Positions 19,752 to 28,773 of a DNA stretch of 64,000 nt are shown piece by piece. The number at the start of each line of letters is the position of its first letter. The first letter of the stretch is position 1. The position numbers and the translations under genes were made by a program. Origin of the DNA: Variovorax guangxiensis (GTDB taxonomy: Bacteria; Pseudomonadota; Gammaproteobacteria; Burkholderiales; Burkholderiaceae_C); the NCBI RefSeq assembly GCF_003952165.1, contig NZ_RXFT01000011.1, forward strand, positions 62,001 through 126,000, written 5' to 3'. The notes beneath the pieces were generated by a model. That model had not been told where the DNA came from and did not search any database. It saw only the letters and a list, made by a program, of their open reading frames with translations.

Positions 19752-20207
19752 TCAGCGATAGCTCTGGAAGACGCGCGTGCTGCCATCGGCCAGCACCAGC
19801 AGCACGTCGTAGGGATCGCGCTGGTCGCCGTAGGCCGGGCCGTCCATGCCCGGCGAGCCGACCGGCATGCCGGGCACCGCAAGGCCGACGGCCTTGGGCT
19901 TTTCCTTCAGCAGCCGCTGCATTTCGCGCGCGGGCACATGGCCTTCGATGGCGTAGCCGCCGACGAGGCCCGTGTGGCAGGAGCCTAGCTTGGCCGGAAT
20001 GCCCAGCCGGTTGCGCGCGGCCGTGTTGCCTTCGTCGTGCACACGGGTGGCGAAGCCGTTCCTGTTGAGATGCTTCACCCAGTCCTGGCAGCAGCCGCAG
20101 TTCGGGTCCTTCCAGATCTCGACCATCGGCGCGGCGGCCAGCGCTTTGGTCGCGGCGAAAGGCATGGCGGTGGAAGCCAACGCCAGCAACACGCGTCTTC
20201 TCTTCAT
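19752..20207 (-). CDS. DUF411 metal-binding protein
   Basis: This 151-aa exported protein has a signal peptide with a KRRR start (cleavage near ALAAAP). The DUF411 signatures are visible: WKDPNCGCCQDWVKHL, GSCHTGLVGGYAIEGHVPA and GLAVPGMPVGSPGM. The Cys-Gly-Cys-Cys and Cys-His pairs suggest metal handling in the periplasm. The family recurs in copper and other metal resistance operons, and here lies 10 bp after a cupredoxin gene. The precise biochemical role is unknown. Confidence 0.88.
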   Translation of the reverse strand: MKRRRVLLALASTAMPFAATKALAAAPMVEIWKDPNCGCCQDWVKHLNRNGFATRVHDEGNTAARNRLGIPAKLGSCHTGLVGGYAIEGHVPAREMQRLLKEKPKAVGLAVPGMPVGSPGMDGPAYGDQRDPYDVLLVLADGSTRVFQSYR

Positions 20208-20217
20208 GGGGTCTCCT

Positions 20218-20745
20218 TCAGGATTTGTGGCCGCCCATGGCGGCAGGCAGCACGCGGACGCGGCCCGCCATGCCGAGCTCGTAGTGGTCCTTCACGAGGC
20301 AGGCGAAGTCGAAGTCGCCGGCGCGGTTGAAGGTCCAGACCATGCTGCCGGTCTTGCCGGCGGGCACGTGGACCATCCATGGATCGTCGTGCTCCATGTC
20401 CGGAAACTTCTTCATCATGGCCGCGTGGGCCTCGATCTCGGCGGTGGTGCCGAGCACCAGCTCGTGCAGCTCCTTGCCGCGGTTCTTCAAGCGCAGGCGG
20501 ACGGTGTCGCCCTCGCGCACCTCGATGACCGAGGGCTTGAAGCTCATGTCGTCGGCCATCGCGATGTCGATGGTGCGCTTCACCGCGCTGCTCTTGCCGG
20601 CGATGCCCCAGGGCTTCTGCTCGGGCGCGAGTTCGGCGGCGCCCTTCGGCCTGGGTTTGTTGTGGGCCTCGTGCGCGAACGAGGCGCTGGCGAGTGCCGC
20701 GAGCGCAAGGCCCGCGACGATGGACTTGAGTTGTGTCTTTTTCAT
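20218..20745 (-). CDS. Exported cupredoxin-family protein
   Basis: This 175-aa protein has a signal peptide (cleavage near SFAHE) and a C-terminal blue-copper-like beta-sandwich. Likely type 1 copper ligands are the His in RGKELHELVLG and the Cys/His set in FDFACLVKDHYELGMAG (Cys, His, Met). The N-terminal His-rich stretch (HEAHNK) may add metal binding. It is cotranscribed with the multicopper oxidase and is a likely electron or copper partner. ATG 20745 is chosen because the signal peptide starts there. Confidence 0.88.
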   Translation of the reverse strand: MKKTQLKSIVAGLALAALASASFAHEAHNKPRPKGAAELAPEQKPWGIAGKSSAVKRTIDIAMADDMSFKPSVIEVREGDTVRLRLKNRGKELHELVLGTTAEIEAHAAMMKKFPDMEHDDPWMVHVPAGKTGSMVWTFNRAGDFDFACLVKDHYELGMAGRVRVLPAAMGGHKS

Positions 20746-20785
20746 GAGGTGAGCTCCGTGAGAAAGGAGGACGAAAGAGCAGAGG

Positions 20786-22174
20786 TCAGTGGTTGTGCGC
20801 GTCATGCCCCGAGGGCTTGCGCACGGTCGCGTCGGGCTTGGCGCCCGTCGGCGAGGCCGGGGCTTCCTTGCGGGTCGCCGGCGGCACGTTCGCGCCCTTC
20901 ACCTCGCGCGCGACGGTGCCCGGCGGGTGCCTGAACCAGCCCGGGTCGCGGTAGTCGCCGGGTTTCTGGTCGCGCCGCACCTTCAGCAGCGTGAACATGC
21001 CGCCCATCTCGGCCGAGCCGAAGGGGCCGGTGCCGGTCATCATCGGCACGGTGTTGTCGGGAATGGGCATCTCCATCTCGCCCATGTCGGCCATGCCTTT
21101 GTCGCCCATCACCATGTAGTCGGGGACGAGCTTTTTTATCTTCTCGGCCACGCCCTTGTGGTCGACACCGATCATGGTGGGCACGTCGTGGCCCATCGGG
21201 CCCATGGCGTGGTGCGACTTGTGGCAGTGCATGGCCCAGTCGCCTTCCTCGTCGGCGATGAACTCCAGCTGCCGCATCTGGCCCACCGCCACGTCCACCG
21301 ACACCTCGGGCCAGCGCGCGGTGCGCGGCACGGGGCCGCCGTCGGTGCCGGTCACCTCGAACTCGTGGCCGTGGATGTGGATCGGGTGGTTGGTCATCGT
21401 CAGGTTGCCCACGCGGATGCGCACGCGGTCGCCCTTGCGCACGTTGAGCGTGTCGATGCCCGGGAACACGCGGCTGTTGAAGCTCCAGATGTTGAAGTCG
21501 GTCATGGTGTTGACCTTGGGCGTGGCGCTGCCGGGCTCCACGTCGAAGCTGCCGAGCAGGAAGCAGAAGTCGCGCTGCACCGGCTCGATCAGCGGATGGC
21601 TTTCCTTCGGGTGCGTCACCCAGAAGCCCATCATCCCCATCGCCATCTGCACCATCTCGTCGGCGTGCGGGTGGTACATGAAGGTGCCGGGCCGGCGCGC
21701 GGTGAACTCGTAGACGAAGGTCCTGCCCGGCGGAATGTGCGGCTGCGTGATGCCGCCCACGCCGTCCATGCCGTTGGGCAGGCGCTGGCCGTGCCAGTGC
21801 ACGGTGGTGTGCTCGGGCAGCCTGTTGGTGACGAAGATGCGCACGCGGTCGCCCTCGACCACCTCGATGGTCGGGCCGGGCGACTGGCCGTTGTAGCCCC
21901 ACATGTTGACCTTGAAGCCCGGCGCCATCTCGCGCACCACCGGCTCGGCGACGAGGTGGAATTCCTTGACCCCGGCGTTCATGCGCCAGGGCAGCGTCCA
22001 GCCGTTGAGCGTGACGACAGGGTTGTAGGGGCGGCCGTTGGGCGGCAAGAGCGGCGGTGCGGTGGCGGTGGAGCCCTGCGACACCGGCTCGGGCAGCGCG
22101 GCCATCGACACGCGGCTCACGCTCGTGGCGGCGACGGCCGTGGCCGCGCCCGCGAAGAAGTTGCGGCGGTTCAT
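20786..22174 (-). CDS. Tat-exported multicopper oxidase
   Basis: This 462-aa enzyme oxidises Cu(I) or organic substrates and reduces O2 to water in the periplasm. The Tat signal is MNRRNFFAGAATAVAA. All four copper-ligand clusters are visible: HWHGQRLPNGMDG (about 126-128), YHPHADEM (about 168-170), HPIHIHGHEF, and HCHKSHHAMGPMGH, which supplies the type 1 Cys/His. A Met-rich segment near residues 360-395 (MGDKGMADMGEMEMP) resembles substrate-copper-binding inserts of CopA/CueO-type enzymes. The ATG lies 1 bp after the TolC-like stop, so the genes are coupled. Confidence 0.93.
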   Translation of the reverse strand: MNRRNFFAGAATAVAATSVSRVSMAALPEPVSQGSTATAPPLLPPNGRPYNPVVTLNGWTLPWRMNAGVKEFHLVAEPVVREMAPGFKVNMWGYNGQSPGPTIEVVEGDRVRIFVTNRLPEHTTVHWHGQRLPNGMDGVGGITQPHIPPGRTFVYEFTARRPGTFMYHPHADEMVQMAMGMMGFWVTHPKESHPLIEPVQRDFCFLLGSFDVEPGSATPKVNTMTDFNIWSFNSRVFPGIDTLNVRKGDRVRIRVGNLTMTNHPIHIHGHEFEVTGTDGGPVPRTARWPEVSVDVAVGQMRQLEFIADEEGDWAMHCHKSHHAMGPMGHDVPTMIGVDHKGVAEKIKKLVPDYMVMGDKGMADMGEMEMPIPDNTVPMMTGTGPFGSAEMGGMFTLLKVRRDQKPGDYRDPGWFRHPPGTVAREVKGANVPPATRKEAPASPTGAKPDATVRKPSGHDAHNH

Positions 22175-22175
22175 G

Positions 22176-23684
22176 TCAGTGCCCTCCCGTTGCCGGCGCT
22201 TCGGTGGCCGAAGCGGTCTGCAGCGCGGACATTCCACCGGGCGAGCTGCCCGTGAGCACCAGCTGCAGGTCGGTGTCGGCGATCCAGAAATCGCGCTGCG
22301 CCTCGATGCCCGCGTTCACCGCGAGCATGCTGGCGCGCGTCTCGCCCAGCAGTTCCCACACGCTGGCGAGCATGCCGTTGTAGCGCAGCACCATTTCCTC
22401 GTTGACCTTCCTGCGCAGCGGCAGCACCTCGTCGCGGTAGCGGCGGGCGAGCGCGTACGCCGTGTTCCAGCCCTGCCATGCCTCGCGCGCCTCGCTCGCG
22501 GCGAGCACGCCCACGTCGCGCACGCGGGCCGCCGACTGCAGGTACTGCGCCTCGGCGCGGCCGTTGCGGGACTGGCCCCAGTCGAAGATGGGAATCGGCA
22601 GCTCCAGGTCGAAGCCGCGCTGGGTCTTCTTCGTGCGGTCGGCGTCGTTGTCGAAGGTGGTGTTGCGCACCACGCCGATCTCCAGCGCGTTGATGACGCT
22701 GGTGGCGTGCGTGAGGCCGAGCGAGCCGGCCACAGCGTTGTTCTGCGCCTGTGCCGAGCGCACGTCCAGGCGGTCGCGCAGCGCCCGCGCCTGCACGTCG
22801 CCGAGCTCCGGCGCGGCCTTCGGCAGCGGCGGCAGACGGTCGGGCAGGGTGTAGCTCGCGGCGCGTTCGCCACCCAGGCCCATCAGGCGCGTGAGCTGCT
22901 CGCGCGAGGCGACTGCGGACTGCTCGGCGCGCGCAAGCTGTGCAGCGGCGTCGGCCAGCAGCAGCTGTTCGCGCGTGCGCTGCAGCGCGCTCCAGTTGCC
23001 GGCCTGGGCCATGCGGTGCGCGAGCTCGGCACCGGCTTCGGCGGTTTCCTTCGCGTCACGCAGATAGGCCACGCCCTGTTGTGCGGCCACTGCGCGAACC
23101 CAGGCGCGGCGCGTGTCGGCCGCGAGCATCAGCACGCTCTGCGCGGCCTGCAGCTTGGCGGCCTCGTGCCGCTGGCCGGCCCACCGGGCCTGCCATGGCA
23201 GCGTGACGAGGCCCAGCACGTTGAAGCTGAGCATCCGCTCGAACTCGCGCTCGCTGCCCTGCGCCAGGCGACTGAAGGAGAGCACCGGGTTCGGCAGGCT
23301 CGCGGCCTGCACGCGGTCGGCATCGCTGAGCTGCAGGGTCGCGAAGGCGTCCTGCACGCGCGGGCCGTTGATGAGCGCGATGCGCACCGCGGACTCGACG
23401 TCCAGCGGTTTGGCCAGCAGCGCATCGACGCTCTTCTGCGAAGCCTCGTCGGGCGTGCGCTGGGCGGTGGCGCCCGCCATGAGCGGGTTGCCCGACACCA
23501 GCGCCTGCACGTCGGCGCTGCCGCCGTCGGGCGAGAGGCTGGCGCAGCCGGCGAGCACCAGCGCGGCGGCCAGCGCTGCGCCGGTCCTGATGGTTCCGAT
23601 GGATGGGAGCCGCGGCGGGCGCGCTTCGCTACGCCTGCGATGGCCACGGGTGCCGGCAGCCTGCCGGCGAATGAGGGAATTCAC
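22176..23684 (-). CDS. TolC-family outer-membrane efflux lipoprotein
   Basis: This 502-aa protein has a lipobox (ALVLAGCASL, Cys near residue 47) and the long helical repeats of outer-membrane factors of the CusC/CzcC group. It starts with GTG at 23684 (ggaga 6 bases upstream). It would form the outer-membrane channel of a tripartite pump. However, no RND pump or membrane-fusion gene is in the window, so its inner-membrane partner must be encoded elsewhere or be absent. It lies in the copper operon between the small metal-motif gene and the multicopper oxidase. Confidence 0.88.
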   Translation of the reverse strand: MNSLIRRQAAGTRGHRRRSEARPPRLPSIGTIRTGAALAAALVLAGCASLSPDGGSADVQALVSGNPLMAGATAQRTPDEASQKSVDALLAKPLDVESAVRIALINGPRVQDAFATLQLSDADRVQAASLPNPVLSFSRLAQGSEREFERMLSFNVLGLVTLPWQARWAGQRHEAAKLQAAQSVLMLAADTRRAWVRAVAAQQGVAYLRDAKETAEAGAELAHRMAQAGNWSALQRTREQLLLADAAAQLARAEQSAVASREQLTRLMGLGGERAASYTLPDRLPPLPKAAPELGDVQARALRDRLDVRSAQAQNNAVAGSLGLTHATSVINALEIGVVRNTTFDNDADRTKKTQRGFDLELPIPIFDWGQSRNGRAEAQYLQSAARVRDVGVLAASEAREAWQGWNTAYALARRYRDEVLPLRRKVNEEMVLRYNGMLASVWELLGETRASMLAVNAGIEAQRDFWIADTDLQLVLTGSSPGGMSALQTASATEAPATGGH

Positions 23685-23764
23685 TTTCGATCTCCATGAG
23701 CAATACGACGGACGCCGCGAGCCGGAACAACGGGCTCACTGCGGACGGACTACGGGCAGGGAGA

Positions 23765-24190
23765 TCAGGAAATGGGCGGCTTCAGGCCCTGGACGGGCTC
23801 CGCGCTGGCGAAGCGTGCCGCGTGGGCCGCGGGCGACGCCTGGGGCGCGCCGTGAACGATGGCGACAACAGGCATGCCGCCGAGCGCCACGGTGTGGCAG
23901 ACCTGGCAGGCGACGCAGGTGCCGCAGCCTTGGTGGTCGTTGTGGCTGGTGTTGCTGCTGCCGTCGTCATGGCTGCTGCCGTGGGCAGACGACATGGCCA
24001 TCGCCATGTCGCCGCCTGCATCGGCATCCATCGCCTCGTGGCAATGGGCTTCGGTTGCTGCTGAGGCCACGGTAGCGGCCTCCATGGCCGCCGGCAGCGA
24101 ATGCCGCACCATCTCGACCGCCATGGCATCGCCCAGCCAGCCGCGGATGGGCAGCAGGACGATCATGATGGCGAGCAGCAGGGTGCGCAT
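23765..24190 (-). CDS. Small exported His/Met/Cys-rich protein, first gene of copper operon
   Basis: This 141-aa product has a hydrophobic N-terminus (RTLLLAIMIVLLPIRGWLGDAMA). A His/Met/Ser-rich middle follows (HCHEAMDADAGGDMAMAMSS, then several His), and then a four-Cys cluster (CGTCVACQVCHTVAL) near residues 89-98. It resembles the DUF2946-like small proteins found in front of copper genes, some of which act as upstream regulatory ORFs rather than enzymes; the family match is not certain. It lies 80 bp before the TolC-like gene. It could bind copper in the periplasm or sense it through its own translation. Confidence 0.7.
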   Translation of the reverse strand: MRTLLLAIMIVLLPIRGWLGDAMAVEMVRHSLPAAMEAATVASAATEAHCHEAMDADAGGDMAMAMSSAHGSSHDDGSSNTSHNDHQGCGTCVACQVCHTVALGGMPVVAIVHGAPQASPAAHAARFASAEPVQGLKPPIS

Positions 24191-24198
24191 GGGGCGGG

Positions 24199-24230
24199 AT
24201 GATAAACCGGCGGATCGGCACGCAGGTCAA
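24199..24230 (-). promoter_or_regulatory. Candidate copper-operon promoter
   Basis: On the minus strand TTGACC (24230-24225) and TATCAT (24204-24199) are spaced 20 bp apart, inside and just after the end of the preceding gene. The -10 box ends 8 bp before the ATG of the first copper gene, so the message may be leaderless or nearly so. The over-long spacer would suit a MerR-type activator, but no clear dyad is seen in it. Confidence 0.4.
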
Positions 24231-24508
24231 GACACCAGTTGGCCGCGGGCCTTGTCGACCCACACCTGCAGGTTGTCGAGCAGGTCCTTCTGGCTGAAGG
24301 AGCAGCTTTCCTCGCTGAAGAGCGCGCTCGACTCCAGCCGGTCGAGCAGGCCGAGCAGCACCTCGCCGTAGCGCGGGGGGAGGGCGCCCAGCAGTTCGGT
24401 ACTGGCGCGGGCCTCGTCCGACAGCGTGGTGACGGAGCCGCCTTCGTTGTTGCGCAAGGCCGCGACGCGCGCGGCGATTGCGTCGAGCTGCTGCAGCGCG
24501 GCGCTCAC
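24227..24508 (-). CDS. Small hypothetical protein, coupled to GDPD gene
   Basis: This 93-aa soluble protein is not recognised. It starts with GTG at 24508, overlapping the preceding stop as GTGA, and has a helical, acidic composition with one Cys in EESCSFSQKDLLDNLQVWVDKA. No membrane or signal segment is seen. It is the last of five minus-strand genes that all overlap their neighbours. The copper operon begins 36 bp downstream, so read-through transcription is possible. Confidence 0.72.
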   Translation of the reverse strand: MSAALQQLDAIAARVAALRNNEGGSVTTLSDEARASTELLGALPPRYGEVLLGLLDRLESSALFSEESCSFSQKDLLDNLQVWVDKARGQLVS

Positions 24509-25497
24509 GATGCGTTCTTTCCGGGAGGCGGCAGCGAGAGGCCGCGTTCGCGCATCAGGTCGCGCAGGATGTCGGGGTAGTCGGTGATGATGCCGTCGGC
24601 GCCCCAGTCCATCAGCCGCTGCATGTCGGCGCGCTGGTTCACCGTCCAGGGCAGCACCTTCAGGCCGAGCTTGTGGGCCTCGCGAATGACCTCGGGCGTG
24701 AGGTCGGCGAAGGCCGGCGACCAGATCACCGGCCCCGGCGCATTGGCCGACGCGGCCCTGACCATCTGCGGCACCGAGGCGAAGCTGGCCGCGTCGAGGC
24801 CGTCGGTCCAGCGCTTGTCCTTCAGCGTGCGGGCCGTGGTGAGATAGGCGCGCGGCAGCTGCGGCGCGAGCTTGCCCACCAGCGTGAGCGTGCGCCAGTC
24901 GAAGCTCTGGATGGTCACGCGGCCGGCCATGTTCGCCTTGTCGATCTCGGCGAGCAGCGCGCGCACCATCGGCTCGGGCGCGGCGGTTTCGTCGGGCTTC
25001 GACGGGTCGATCTTGGTCTCGATGTTGAAGCGCACCGTGGCGGCATCCGCGCCGCGAGCCTGCACTTGCGCGAAGAGCGAGGCCAGCGTGGGAATGCGCT
25101 CGCCGTCGCGCGGAGCCTGCAGCGCGAACAGCTTGCCGTAGTTGCTCGCCGGGTTGATGCGCCCCACGTCGTAGGTCTGCAGCTGTGCCAGCGTGAGCGT
25201 GCGGATGGGCGCGCCGCTCTTCGGCGCGAGCCATGCGCCGCTCGCGTCGCGCGTGTGGTCGGGGTTGAGCGAGGTGTCGTGCGAGATCACGACCACGCCA
25301 TCGGCCGTGAGCCCGATGTCCAGCTCCAGCGTGGTCACGCCCATGTCGACTGCGTTGGAGAACGCGGCCAGCGTGTTCTCGGGCGCCAGTCCGCGTCCGC
25401 CGCGATGGGCTTCGAGGTCGAAATGCTGCTTGGCCGTGGGCATGATGGCCGAGCAGCCGGCCAGGAGCAGCGCCGAGGCCAGGAGGGTGTATTTCAT
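24505..25497 (-). CDS. Glycerophosphodiester phosphodiesterase (lipoprotein)
   Basis: This 330-aa TIM-barrel enzyme cleaves glycerophosphodiesters to glycerol-3-phosphate and an alcohol. A lipobox (SALLLAGCS, Cys15) predicts a membrane-anchored periplasmic location. Catalytic residues are visible as HRGG (His31), ENTLAAF, ELDIGLTADG (Glu58, Asp60), SHD (His73), then IETK and WTVNQ. Its start overlaps the DUF1439 stop as ATGA and its stop overlaps the next start as GTGA. Confidence 0.93.
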   Translation of the reverse strand: MKYTLLASALLLAGCSAIMPTAKQHFDLEAHRGGRGLAPENTLAAFSNAVDMGVTTLELDIGLTADGVVVISHDTSLNPDHTRDASGAWLAPKSGAPIRTLTLAQLQTYDVGRINPASNYGKLFALQAPRDGERIPTLASLFAQVQARGADAATVRFNIETKIDPSKPDETAAPEPMVRALLAEIDKANMAGRVTIQSFDWRTLTLVGKLAPQLPRAYLTTARTLKDKRWTDGLDAASFASVPQMVRAASANAPGPVIWSPAFADLTPEVIREAHKLGLKVLPWTVNQRADMQRLMDWGADGIITDYPDILRDLMRERGLSLPPPGKNAS

Positions 25498-26075
25498 TTG
25501 AGCTGTACCTTGATGCCGTTGTCCTGCACGGTGATGTCGCCGATCTCGTAGGTCTTGCGCCCCACGGTGAGCTCGTCGGCCGTGAAGCTGCGCAGCACCT
25601 GCCCCTGCAGCAGCTCCTGCGCGACCACCGCGCCCACCTTCTGCAGCCGCTCCGCGTCGCGGCCCTCGATGCCCTGCAGCTCCAGGCGCTCGGCCTTGGG
25701 CTGGTCAAGCCGCAGCGCGCGCGCCGTGGCGTCGTACCGCAGGGCGCTGCTGACCGACACCACGCCCTGCACCGGCGAAGCCGCCAGCAGCGGGCTCGCG
25801 ATGGTCAGCGTGGCGGTGATGGCGGCGCGATTGGCCTTCGAATCCAGGCCCAGCTGCGGATCGCGCAGGCCGACCATGAAGATCTCGGCATAGCGCTCTG
25901 CCACCGGAAAGCGCTTGGCGATCTGCGTTTGCAGCTCGTCGCGGCTGGCGGTGTATTCGCTGGTGAAGAAGTTGAAACCGGCCAGCGCCGCGAAGGGCGC
26001 CTGCAGCGCCGTGGCGCCCAGCAGCGCGCGCAGCACCCGGCGGCGGGAGGTGGGGGGCGGGTTGCGGTGGTTCAT
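25494..26075 (-). CDS. DUF1439-family exported protein
   Basis: This 193-aa protein has an N-terminal export signal preceded by a Tat-like RRR motif (SRRRVLRALLGATALQAPFAAL). The mature part (FFTSEYTASRDELQTQIAKRFPVAERYAEIF) matches the DUF1439 fold, a lipid-binding-like envelope family of unclear role. No lipobox Cys is visible, unlike many members. Coupled by 4-nt overlaps both to the GNAT gene upstream and to the GDPD gene downstream. Confidence 0.82.
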   Translation of the reverse strand: MNHRNPPPTSRRRVLRALLGATALQAPFAALAGFNFFTSEYTASRDELQTQIAKRFPVAERYAEIFMVGLRDPQLGLDSKANRAAITATLTIASPLLAASPVQGVVSVSSALRYDATARALRLDQPKAERLELQGIEGRDAERLQKVGAVVAQELLQGQVLRSFTADELTVGRKTYEIGDITVQDNGIKVQLK

Positions 26076-26653
26076 AGGGCTCCGAGCTTGCCACAGGCGG
26101 GAAGTTTCCCGGTGCCGGGCGGCGCGCCGATGGCCTGTACCTGCATCTCGTAGCGGGCGAAGGCCCGCTCGCCCTTGTGGATTTCGCTGTGCAGCGAAAA
26201 ACCGAAGCGCTCGTACAGCGAGCGCAGCGGCGTCCGGTCGGCCACGCAGTCGAGCCGCAGCCAAGGTCGGCCCAGTTGCGCCGCGCGTTCGCGCGCGAAC
26301 TCCAGCAGCCGCACCGAAACGCCATGCCCCGCCCAGGCCCGGCTCACCGCGAGCTTGTGCACGTAGAGCGCGCTGCCGCTTTCCATCTCGGGCCAGAAGC
26401 CCGGGTCCTCGAGGTCGATCCGCACCACGCCGGCCACGTCAGTGCCTGCGCGGGCGATGAAGTAGCCGCCGGCATCGGTGTCGCGCTGCACGCGCTCCAG
26501 GCCGACGTCGGCAGCCGACCACAGCGGCCGGCCCTCGGCGGCAATCCATCGGGCGGCTTCGTTCAGCACGGCGGCGACTGTGGCGGCCTCGTCGGGCCTG
26601 GCTTGTTCGATCTGCATCGAGGGCAGAGCATAGCGGTGCGAGACCTCAGCCAT
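26072..26653 (-). CDS. GNAT-family N-acetyltransferase
   Basis: This protein is 193 aa, or 181 aa if ATG 26617 is used. It has the GNAT fold with the acetyl-CoA-binding segment LYVHKLAVSRAWAGHGVSVRLLEFA and a later DCVADRTPLRSLYERFGF. The conserved QxxGxG/A P-loop is degenerate (RAWAGHGVS), as in several subfamilies. Substrate unknown. The longer start overlaps the kinase stop by 8 nt, and its own stop overlaps the DUF1439 start as ATGA. Confidence 0.85.
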   Translation of the reverse strand: MAEVSHRYALPSMQIEQARPDEAATVAAVLNEAARWIAAEGRPLWSAADVGLERVQRDTDAGGYFIARAGTDVAGVVRIDLEDPGFWPEMESGSALYVHKLAVSRAWAGHGVSVRLLEFARERAAQLGRPWLRLDCVADRTPLRSLYERFGFSLHSEIHKGERAFARYEMQVQAIGAPPGTGKLPACGKLGAL

Positions 26654-27137
26654 GCCGGACGACGTCGAAGCCTTCCTCCGGCGACGGCGCGGCGAAGTGG
26701 CTGCCGATCAGGTCGAACTGCGCGTCCGTCGTCTCGAAGGGATGCGTGCCGCTCGCGTTGCGCGCGCGCAGGCGGGCCTTGCAGACCTCGTCGGGCACGT
26801 CGAGAAAGTGCAGCGCGTGCGCCGCGCCGGCGCCCTCGAAGATGCCGCGCATCCACTGGCGGCTGGCCACCGTGTTGGCGGGAAAGTCGAGCACCACCGA
26901 AACGCCCGCGCCGAGCAGCGCCACCACATGCTCCGCCATCGCCTTCTTCAGCCGGCCCGCACGGCGCACGTAGTCGGGCAGTTCGTGGATCTCGCCGGGG
27001 TACAGCGCGGCCAGCCATGTGTCCTCGCTGATCAGCACCGTGGTGGGCGCTTCGGCGAGCTGCCGCGTGAGCGTGGACTTGCCGGCGCCGATCTTGCCGC
27101 AGACCATGTGGAGCACGGCGCGGGGGAGTGGTGTCAT
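26646..27137 (-). CDS. P-loop kinase-like ATPase (AAA_33 type)
   Basis: This 163-aa protein has a Walker A near its start (GKIGAGKST, about 14-22) and segments typical of small zeta/AAA_33 nucleotide kinases: LISEDTWLAALYPGE, VVLDFPANTVASRQWM and LDVPDEVCKARLRARN. The Arg cluster matches the lid. Such proteins phosphorylate small molecules; the substrate is unknown. A good ribosome site (ggag, 6 bases upstream) supports ATG 27137. It starts the five-gene overlapping operon, downstream of a terminator hairpin. Confidence 0.85.
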   Translation of the reverse strand: MTPLPRAVLHMVCGKIGAGKSTLTRQLAEAPTTVLISEDTWLAALYPGEIHELPDYVRRAGRLKKAMAEHVVALLGAGVSVVLDFPANTVASRQWMRGIFEGAGAAHALHFLDVPDEVCKARLRARNASGTHPFETTDAQFDLIGSHFAAPSPEEGFDVVRHG

Positions 27138-27178
27138 ATCGATCTCCTGGAGGGGTGGAAGAAAGATGCCCCAGGAAA

Positions 27179-27206
27179 CGAAAAACCCGCCTCGTGGAGC
27201 GGGTTG
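27179..27206 (-). terminator. Rho-independent terminator of small unit
   Basis: On the minus strand AACCCGC and GCGGGTT pair as a perfect 7-bp stem with an 8-nt loop, with the T-run continuing to five Ts. It lies 38 bp after the 18-codon ORF and 42 bp before the kinase start. It may end an independent small RNA or act as an attenuator for the five-gene operon. Confidence 0.75.
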
Positions 27207-27243
27207 CATGGCGTGTACCTGTTGTCGTTCGAAGTGCCGCGCG

Positions 27244-27300
27244 CTAACCCACCGTCTTCAGGATGGGTCGAATAATGGACGCGGTACGCAGGCAGGCCAT
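27244..27300 (-). CDS. 18-residue small ORF, possibly leaderless
   Basis: The ORF encodes MACLRTASIIRPILKTVG and a TAG stop. Directly upstream is TATCCT, a plausible -10 element, ending 6 bp before the ATG, which places the likely transcription start at the A of the ATG and makes the message leaderless. The peptide is basic and amphipathic with no recognised function, and is too short for homology by eye. It is bounded by the preceding ABC ATPase stop (27330) and a terminator (27179-27206), forming a unit of about 120 nt that could be a small RNA, leader peptide or both. Confidence 0.45.
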   Translation of the reverse strand: MACLRTASIIRPILKTVG

Positions 27301-27306
27301 GGGCCG

Positions 27307-27312
27307 AGGATA
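27307..27312 (-). promoter_or_regulatory. Candidate -10 element of small ORF unit
   Basis: TATCCT on the minus strand sits 6 bp before the ATG of the 18-codon ORF, the spacing expected for a leaderless transcript. No good -35 hexamer is visible 16-18 bp upstream, so recognition would need an activator. Confidence 0.35.
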
Positions 27313-27329
27313 ACCCGGCCGGTTTCGAT

Positions 27330-28095
<766 letters not shown>

Positions 28096-28112
<17 letters not shown>

Positions 28113-28749
28113 GGGATTTCCTCTCGAGGTTCTTGGCGTACAGGCTCACCGGGAAGCACAGCACGAAATAAAGCAGGGCCACGCAGCTGAACACCACGAA
28201 GGGCTTGAAGGTGGCGTTCGAAATCATGCTGCCGGCCTTGGTGAGTTCGACGAAGCCGATCACCGAGGCCAGCGCGGTGCCCTTGATGACCTGTACCAGG
28301 AAGCCCACCGTGGGCGCGATGGCGATCTTCACCGCCTGCGGCAGGATCACGTGGCGCAGCTGCTCGCCGAAGCTCAGCGCGAGGCTGCCCGAGGCCTCCC
28401 ACTGGCCCTTCGGTATCGAGGCCACGCAGCCGCGCCAGATCTCGGTGAGAAAGGCGCTGGTGTAGAGCGTGAGCGCCACGCTGGCGGCGGTCCACGCCGA
28501 CACATCCACGCCGAAGAGCGCGATGCCGAAGTAGGCCAGGAAGAGCTGCATCAGCAGCGGCGTGCCCTGGAAGAGCTGCACGTAAAGGCCCACGGCCCGG
28601 CCGATCGCCTTGCCGCCGCGCAGCCGCAAAAAGAGCAGCAGCGCACCCACGATGCCGCCGCCTATGAAGGCGATGAGCGAGAGCACGACAGTCCAGCGCA
28701 GTGCCAGCAGCAGGTTGCGCAGGATGTCCCAAAGTGAAAAGTCAGCCAT
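28096..28749 (-). CDS. Amino-acid ABC transporter permease
   Basis: This 217-aa inner-membrane permease of the HisMQ family has TM segments from about residue 15 (VVLSLIAFIGGGIVGALLLFL). The conserved EAA-type loop lies in the middle (EASGSLALSFGEQLRHVILPQA), preceded by FLTEIWRGCVASIPKGQ. It overlaps the ATPase gene by 17 nt and starts 24 bp after the other permease; both would form a heterodimeric channel. Confidence 0.93.
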
Positions 28750-28773
28750 GATGGTGAAAGTGCCCGTGTTCGC

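Noticed and set aside
20789..22255. 488-codon frame on the plus strand opposite the multicopper oxidase
   Set aside because: His/Val-rich antisense composition; the minus strand holds all copper ligands and a Tat signal.
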